From: a virus
IMG/VR virus record: IMGVR_UViG_3300028840_005768
Location: 42,102 to 106,101 of that record
Length of the DNA: 64,000 bases
Strand: one strand, 5' to 3'
In this document: positions 59,786 to 64,000 of the stretch, in pieces
Layout: each line of letters begins with the position of its first letter
Numbering within the stretch: position 1 is the stretch's first letter
Translations under genes and position numbers: made by a program
Notes under the pieces: model-generated
Told to the model about the DNA's origin: nothing
The model's database searches: none
The model's input: only the letters and a program-made list of their open reading frames with translations

Positions 59786-59830
59786 GGGTGCCCGTGTAGC
59801 CGATACTGGGGATAGACACTGATGACTTGG

Positions 59831-59866
59831 CGTCGGGCGGCCCTTTTGATATGAGGCCGCCCGGCG
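59831..59866 (+). terminator. Strong hairpin terminator
   Basis: CGTCGGGCGGCC pairs with GGCCGCCCGGCG with one mismatch and is followed by TCATTTCTTG, 45 bases after the stop at 59785. Confidence 0.75.
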
Positions 59867-59897
59867 TCATTTCTTGCGCGGTGCCCGGCCCCGGGCT

Positions 59898-59915
59898 GTT
59901 CACTACGTAGTGAAC
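59898..59915. promoter_or_regulatory. Perfect 18-bp palindrome
   Basis: GTTCACTACGTAGTGAAC has twofold symmetry with no mismatch. A likely operator or recombination/resolution site at the edge of the iteron-like region. Confidence 0.5.
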
Positions 59916-59962
59916 ATGGCTGATGCGGTGAACACGCGAGGCCGGTGGCCGGGTCGTCAGGA

Positions 59963-60327
59963 ATTACCCTTTTCTTCAGACGGGTAATCTGACGCGTTGC
60001 GCCTAACTTGTTGTCAGCAAGGCAGTTACGTCAAACGTCTCCGGCGGCAATTACCGATTAAGTACTCATTTTTCAAAAGGGTAATGGACTTAACCTGTTA
60101 TCTCATAAGGAGTTAAGGTGGTTGAATTACCGAATTACTCATTTGGCCCATATCCTCTTATAGCGCTTTTTCTTTCCCCTTCTGAAGTACTTTTCTTCTA
60201 ACTACATGTTTGGCAAAGAGTAATGAGTAATTCAGTAATCTAATATACGGAAGTGTAATTCACGTAACGACTTAAGTGAATTACTAATGTATTTTCGAGA
60301 CCATTACCCAATTACCCATTTGGCCGA
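59963..60327. repeat. Cluster of 13 ATTAC/GTAAT motifs, AT-rich
   Basis: ATTAC or its reverse GTAAT occurs at 59963, 59984, 60050, 60081, 60126, 60134, 60220, 60227, 60235, 60255, 60280, 60303 and 60311. The stretch ATTACYCATTTGGCC is present twice (60134 and 60311). The region is AT-rich between GC-rich neighbours, with several TTTTT and CTTTT tracts. Fits iterated protein-binding sites of an origin or a regulatory region. No gene is seen in it. Confidence 0.6.
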
Positions 60328-60790
60328 AATCAGCTCAGATCCGCCTCGACGACCTCGAATTTGTACCGCCCGAGAGGGGCGTGTACCACCCATTGGCCCG
60401 GGTATCGGATCCGGCCGGCTCGCGGGTTCGAGCCTCGATTTTACCTCTTGTGAGGGATTTTGCCCTCACAAGAGGGAGTTCTGACACCCATTGGTGGGGC
60501 GAATTTGAGCGATGGGACCCACGTCAGCGCCCTCGATCTGACCCACCAGGGTACCCCTCGACGCGTCGGTCCTCCATCTGGCTGCACTGAGCGTGTCGAA
60601 AGGGCAGCGGGTTGTGAGGGTGGGAGGGGTGGTGTCATCGGTGTCGAATTTAACCCCGCCGGGCCGGCCACCCCTCGGTACCACCCCTACGATCGGTACA
60701 GACCGACCATCAAGGTCGGGTTGTGTTGGAGCTGAGGATTCCTCGGCTCACGACCAGCTAGGATACCCATTCTGAGGGGTGTCAGACCGC
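60328..60790. other. GC-rich stretch without a convincing gene
   Basis: Short frames here lack ribosome sites and have unlike composition. It contains hairpins (60417-60434 GGCTCG/CGAGCC, 60444-60475), and CACTGAGCGTGTCGAAAGGG at 60583-60602, a sequence type common as a dispersed repeat in several bacterial genomes. Confidence 0.5.
60444..60475. repeat. Perfect 13-bp inverted repeat with 6-nt loop
   Basis: CCTCTTGTGAGGG, ATTTTG, CCCTCACAAGAGG. No mismatch. On either strand a strong hairpin, but no following T-run. Confidence 0.6.
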
Positions 60791-60820
60791 GGTGTCCGAT
60801 AGCCTATGTTATCGGACACC
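60791..60820. repeat. Perfect 11-bp inverted repeat at the start of the heptamer arrays
   Basis: GGTGTCCGATA, 8 nt, TATCGGACACC. Its right arm includes the first heptamer (GGACACC), so a mirrored heptamer precedes the array. Confidence 0.6.
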
Positions 60821-60903
60821 GGGAGCCGGTCGCGGTCCGCTCGTCACCGGGAGCCGGGAGCCGGTCGCGGTCCGCCGGGAGCCGGTCGCGCGGTCCGGTG
60901 TCC
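60814..60903. repeat. Heptamer repeat array 1
   Basis: Units GACACCG and GGAGCCG interspersed with GTCGCGGTCCGCTCGTCACCG, a 21-bp block equal to three heptamers, so the 7-bp phase is kept. Confidence 0.75.
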
Positions 60904-61028
60904 GCTATTGTTACAATGCGCCCCATAATGTATCGAATCGGCCGCGCTTCCTAACCGCGCGCTGGTCGACGGCCCTAAGTTGTTACCCTACAATAGTTTA
61001 CGGTTCTGTTTACGTACACTTGTAATTG

Positions 61029-61672
<644 letters not shown>

Positions 61673-61880
61673 ATATTTTCTCTCAGAATTTTGTAACGAT
61701 TGCCCTAATTATTCACCCTAATCCCTCGCTAGGGTGTCTTATTCTGCAATCGCGACACCGCGCGCCCCGATTCTAGGCGAGAATCCGGCCGGATTCCTCA
61801 TATATAGGGGCGTTTCCGCGCTTGCAGATACGACATTACTCGCAACCCCTTGTGTCATATAGGTTTACAATTCATTGACA
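61673..61880. repeat. Leader repeat copy A (about 200 bp)
   Basis: Shares long exact blocks with 62131-62356: GCTTGCAGATAC, CTAGGCGAGAATCCGGCCGG, CATATATAGGGGCGTTTCCG and others. It holds the palindrome GAATCCGGCCGGATTC and a CACCCTA/TAGGGTG hairpin and runs into a consensus promoter. Confidence 0.8.
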
Positions 61881-61903
61881 AATGGTTGCGGGTGGTGTAG
61901 AAT
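61875..61903 (+). promoter_or_regulatory. Consensus sigma70-type promoter A
   Basis: TTGACA, 17 nt, TAGAAT. Followed 20 nt later by AGGAGG and ATG of the 52-residue gene. Confidence 0.85.
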
Positions 61904-61922
61904 TGAATAGGAGGAAACACCT

Positions 61923-62081
61923 ATGTCTGACTACACTAATCTTGCGGCGATTCGGTATTATTTTGAAGCCCCTCCGCACGGGCGTAAGGTCACTATTGAT
62001 GAGTTAGTGGCTCTTAGCCCTGTTGAGTTAGCCGAATTGGCATATCTGGTGTGCTGTGAGATACTGCCCCAGGAGACATAA
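61923..62081 (+). CDS. Small protein in the repeat region
   Basis: 52 residues (MSDYTNLAAIRYYFEAPPHG, then RKVTIDELVALSPVELAELA and YLVCCEILPQET). Strong promoter and AGGAGG, so well expressed. The layout resembles small early phage proteins with a basic start and helical acidic end. Ends 5 bases before heptamer array 3. Confidence 0.72.
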   Translation: MSDYTNLAAIRYYFEAPPHGRKVTIDELVALSPVELAELAYLVCCEILPQET

Positions 62082-62085
62082 TGAT

Positions 62086-62130
62086 ACCAGACACCGGACA
62101 CCGGACACCGGACACCAGACACCAGACACC
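62086..62130. repeat. Heptamer repeat array 3 (short)
   Basis: Six units of GACACCG/GACACCA between the 52-residue gene and leader copy B. Confidence 0.75.
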
Positions 62131-62356
62131 GCGCCCATTTTCTCACTAAATTCTGTAGCGACTCTATCGGTTATTCACTCTAATCCCCTCGCTAGGATGT
62201 ATTATTCTGCAATCGTGACAACCCGCGCCCCGATTCTAGGCGAGAATCCGGCCGGATTCCGCGCCGATACCTCATATATAGGGGCGTTTCCGCGCTTGCA
62301 GATACTACACTGCTTGCAACCCCATTGCCTATAACAGTTTACGTCTAATTGACACC
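62131..62356. repeat. Leader repeat copy B
   Basis: Second copy of the leader, with an extra CGCCGATAC near 62264 and scattered changes. Palindrome GAATCCGGCCGGATTC and the ATATAGGGGCG block are unchanged, so these parts are under constraint. Confidence 0.8.
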
Positions 62357-62377
62357 CCGTTGCCAGTAATGTAAACT
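62349..62377 (+). promoter_or_regulatory. Sigma70-type promoter B
   Basis: TTGACA, 17 nt, TAAACT, at the same place in leader copy B as promoter A in copy A. It drives the three following genes. Confidence 0.78.
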
Positions 62378-62416
62378 AGAGTAGAGACATAATCCTATTA
62401 CCTATGGGGGTTACCT

Positions 62417-62509
62417 ATGTTCGCTTTTGCCGCTTTACTGCTTGTCGCGGTCGGATTCGGCATTGCTGCGCTTGCTACCTCAGGCGCAGGAATCGGGGGG
62501 CGTTTCTAA
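62417..62509 (+). CDS. 30-residue single-pass membrane peptide
   Basis: MFAFAALLLVAVGFGIAALA then TSGAGIGGRF. Almost all hydrophobic, with a GGGGG element before the ATG and a TAATG overlap with the next gene. Could be a membrane-anchored peptide or leader. Confidence 0.6.
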   Translation: MFAFAALLLVAVGFGIAALATSGAGIGGRF

Positions 62510-62655
62510 TGGGAGGTAGAATCCGCAAGCTTGACGTAGTTAGACACCCTATGCTGATTATCCGGGGTTTCGGCTTTCGGGTATTCATGCGGTGTCTACT
62601 GGCAAAACAGGGTGAGACGTTTCTCGGAATTCTCGCGAAAGAACACAGAATCTAG
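62509..62655 (+). CDS. Small basic protein
   Basis: 48 residues (MGGRIRKLDVVRHPMLIIRG, then FGFRVFMRCLLAKQGETFLG). The ATG overlaps the previous stop as TAATG. The frame can be extended upstream but that part is in the membrane peptide gene. Function unknown. Confidence 0.58.
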   Translation: MGGRIRKLDVVRHPMLIIRGFGFRVFMRCLLAKQGETFLGILAKEHRI

Positions 62656-62681
62656 GCTTTACAACTTGGGAGGATTACACC

Positions 62682-63935
62682 ATGCAACGTATTGATTGTG
62701 GCGAACAAATCGATCTTACGCTTCCCACCGGAGTTATCAGTCAATCCGGTCGCCGCGAAATTAACACCTATTTGCAATCCTTGGGTTTGCCCAGATTGCC
62801 GGTTTGGTGGGAATGGATTAGTCGTAAGGGGGGTAGGGGTGAGTACGTGGGAAGCTTCCCTAAGCGCGTCGCCAAGTATTACTATCAAACCGTATCGTTC
62901 AAGTTGGACCCCGCCCAACTAGGGCATATCGGCAGTATGGTATCGCGCCACACAAACCGGGAGAATTGGTATTGTATCGACTTTACTGATTCTTTCGATT
63001 GGCAGGATGGTGACTTCGGTGACGATGATTCCTGTTTTTGGGGTGGTCGGAGTCAGGCACGGTCTGACTTAGAATCCGCTGGCGCGCTTGCTATCCGATT
63101 TTACAATGCTGACGGTTATGGCATCGGTCGCGCTTGGATGCTTGACAAGGGCCCCTATTGGGCGGTTTTCAATGGGTATGGCGTGGAAACCCCCGATTGT
63201 GCTCGGATTCTCGCCTATCATCTTGGGTTGTCATATCGCAAGGTTAGTTGTGACAATCGGGGCGATTCTACCGGTTTGATCTATGTAAACGGTGGCGCCG
63301 GTTATATCGTGGGGCCTGAGGAAAACGTCAATGGTGTCGATTATGTCGACCTTGACGTTGACACCAACGAAACCGTCTGTTGTGTTTGTGGCGAGTGTGT
63401 CGACGAAGACGGTGGTATCTACTCGTACGATAATGACTATTATTGCGAGTCGTGCTATTACGACCGATTCTCGCATTGTGAGGATTGCAGCGAAACGTAC
63501 CCCTCTGACGATTTTGTCGAAGTGACAAATCATAGGGGTTATGCTCAGTATGTCTGCGAATACTGCGCTGACAATTACCCGGAATGTGAGGATTGTAACA
63601 GGCGGTTCGCGACCGATTGTATGAACGAGATTGACGGTCGCGCCGTCTGTGACGACTGTGCTTCCGAGTATCCGACTTGTGAGGATTGCGGAGACTGGTG
63701 CAATACTCGTCAATCTGACGGTCGTGTCATCTGTGATGACTGTTGGGGCAAGTATATCGTTTGTGAGGAATGTAACACCTATTCCGATTACTTGACCGAT
63801 CTTGACGGTCGTGCGGTTTGTGTGGCCTGTTCGGTCCGCTTACGGTCCGCCGGACACCAGACACCGGACACCGGGAGCCGGGAGCCGGTCCGCCGGGAGC
63901 CGGTCCGCCGGGAGCCGGTCGCGGTTTGCCAATAG
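62682..63935 (+). CDS. Cys-rich protein with repeated zinc-binding CxxC units; 3' end made of heptamer repeats
   Basis: 417 residues. Residues 1-225 form a unique domain (WEWISRKGGRGEYVGSFPKR, WYCIDFTDSFDWQDGDFGDD, YWAVFNGYGVETPDCARILA). Residues about 228-385 hold some five zinc-ribbon-like units (CCVCGECVDEDGG, CESCYYDRFSHCEDC, CEYCADNYPECEDC, CDDCASEYPTCEDC, CDDCWGKYIVCEECN, CVAC). From residue about 390 the frame runs into heptamer array 4 and reads repeats ending in a chance stop, so the natural end has probably been lost or replaced. GGAGG precedes the ATG. Possibly an RNA- or DNA-binding protein. Confidence 0.68.
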   Translation: MQRIDCGEQIDLTLPTGVISQSGRREINTYLQSLGLPRLPVWWEWISRKGGRGEYVGSFPKRVAKYYYQTVSFKLDPAQLGHIGSMVSRHTNRENWYCIDFTDSFDWQDGDFGDDDSCFWGGRSQARSDLESAGALAIRFYNADGYGIGRAWMLDKGPYWAVFNGYGVETPDCARILAYHLGLSYRKVSCDNRGDSTGLIYVNGGAGYIVGPEENVNGVDYVDLDVDTNETVCCVCGECVDEDGGIYSYDNDYYCESCYYDRFSHCEDCSETYPSDDFVEVTNHRGYAQYVCEYCADNYPECEDCNRRFATDCMNEIDGRAVCDDCASEYPTCEDCGDWCNTRQSDGRVICDDCWGKYIVCEECNTYSDYLTDLDGRAVCVACSVRLRSAGHQTPDTGSREPVRREPVRREPVAVCQ

Positions 63936-64000
63936 ACACCAGACACCGGGAGCCGGACACCGCGCCGGGAGCCGGACACCGCGCCGGGAGCCGGGAGCCG
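63850..64000. repeat. Heptamer repeat array 4, continuing past the right edge
   Basis: GACACCA/GACACCG/GGAGCCG units plus 14-bp GTCCGCCGGGAGCCG runs. It starts inside the coding frame of the Cys-rich gene and runs to the window edge. Confidence 0.8.

Noticed and set aside
60403-60440. tRNA-like T-arm GGGTTCGAGCC
   Set aside because: The sequence forms only a 6-bp hairpin; no acceptor, D or anticodon arm fits upstream.
60287-60484. 65-residue plus-strand frame after the iteron-like cluster
   Set aside because: No ribosome site, composition unlike genes here, and it covers hairpins.

Overview
The window is a tailed double-stranded DNA phage genome, probably siphovirus-like, or a prophage or contig containing most of one. 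It carries a lambda-type large terminase, portal, scaffold, P22-like coat protein, two tail-tube paralogues, a tail chaperone with an apparent -1 frameshift, a tape measure protein and several fibres. It also has a family A DNA polymerase, a primase-helicase, a SNF2 helicase, a DNA ligase cut by the left edge and two tRNAs. No rRNA or core host genes are seen. The host is not certain. A TadE-like pseudopilin, a SprT-like protease and a small Trp-rich helix-turn-helix protein hint at a Planctomycetota-like host, but this is weak inference.

Layout. (1) 1-15.2 kb, minus strand: replication and regulation, with ligase, a sigma-like factor, C39-like peptidase, VRR-NUC nuclease, sulfotransferase, PolA, HNH nuclease, tRNA-Thr, ParB-like protein, tRNA-Asn, phosphoesterase, membrane-anchored trypsin-like protease, SNF2 helicase, a frameshifted DUF2061 gene and a second ParB-like protein. 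(2) 15.2-21 kb, minus: zinc-ribbon paralogues, DnaQ-like exonuclease, dNMP kinase and primase-helicase. (3) 21.1-51.3 kb, minus: the structural and packaging operon, read from 51.3 kb toward 21.1 kb and ending at a strong terminator. Its first part also encodes a secreted thioredoxin, a papain-like and a permuted NlpC-like cysteine peptidase and a secreted protein. (4) 51.5-56.3 kb, plus: a tightly overlapping cassette with an IscU/SufU-like Fe-S scaffold, a radical SAM protein, deoxyribose-phosphate aldolase, a nucleoside 2-deoxyribosyltransferase-like protein and a phosphoesterase. (5) 56.3-59.8 kb: short operons with sigma70-like promoters (SprT-TadE, a recombinase-like protein and hypotheticals). 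(6) 59.8-64 kb: a repeat-rich region with 13 ATTAC/GTAAT motifs, several perfect palindromes, long arrays of 7-bp repeats, a duplicated ~200-bp leader carrying a consensus promoter, and small genes plus a Cys-rich protein whose end runs into a repeat array.

Regulation. Three minus-strand operons share a non-canonical promoter, GCGTAAAA, 13 nt, then CTATAGTATG, with identical spacing. It is a plausible target of the sigma-like protein encoded at the left end. The right end instead uses TTGACA/TATAAT-type promoters, which suggests host-polymerase early genes and phage-sigma-directed later genes. The most novel-looking elements are the SufU-radical SAM-DeoC-deoxyribosyltransferase cassette and the heptamer-array/promoter modules.
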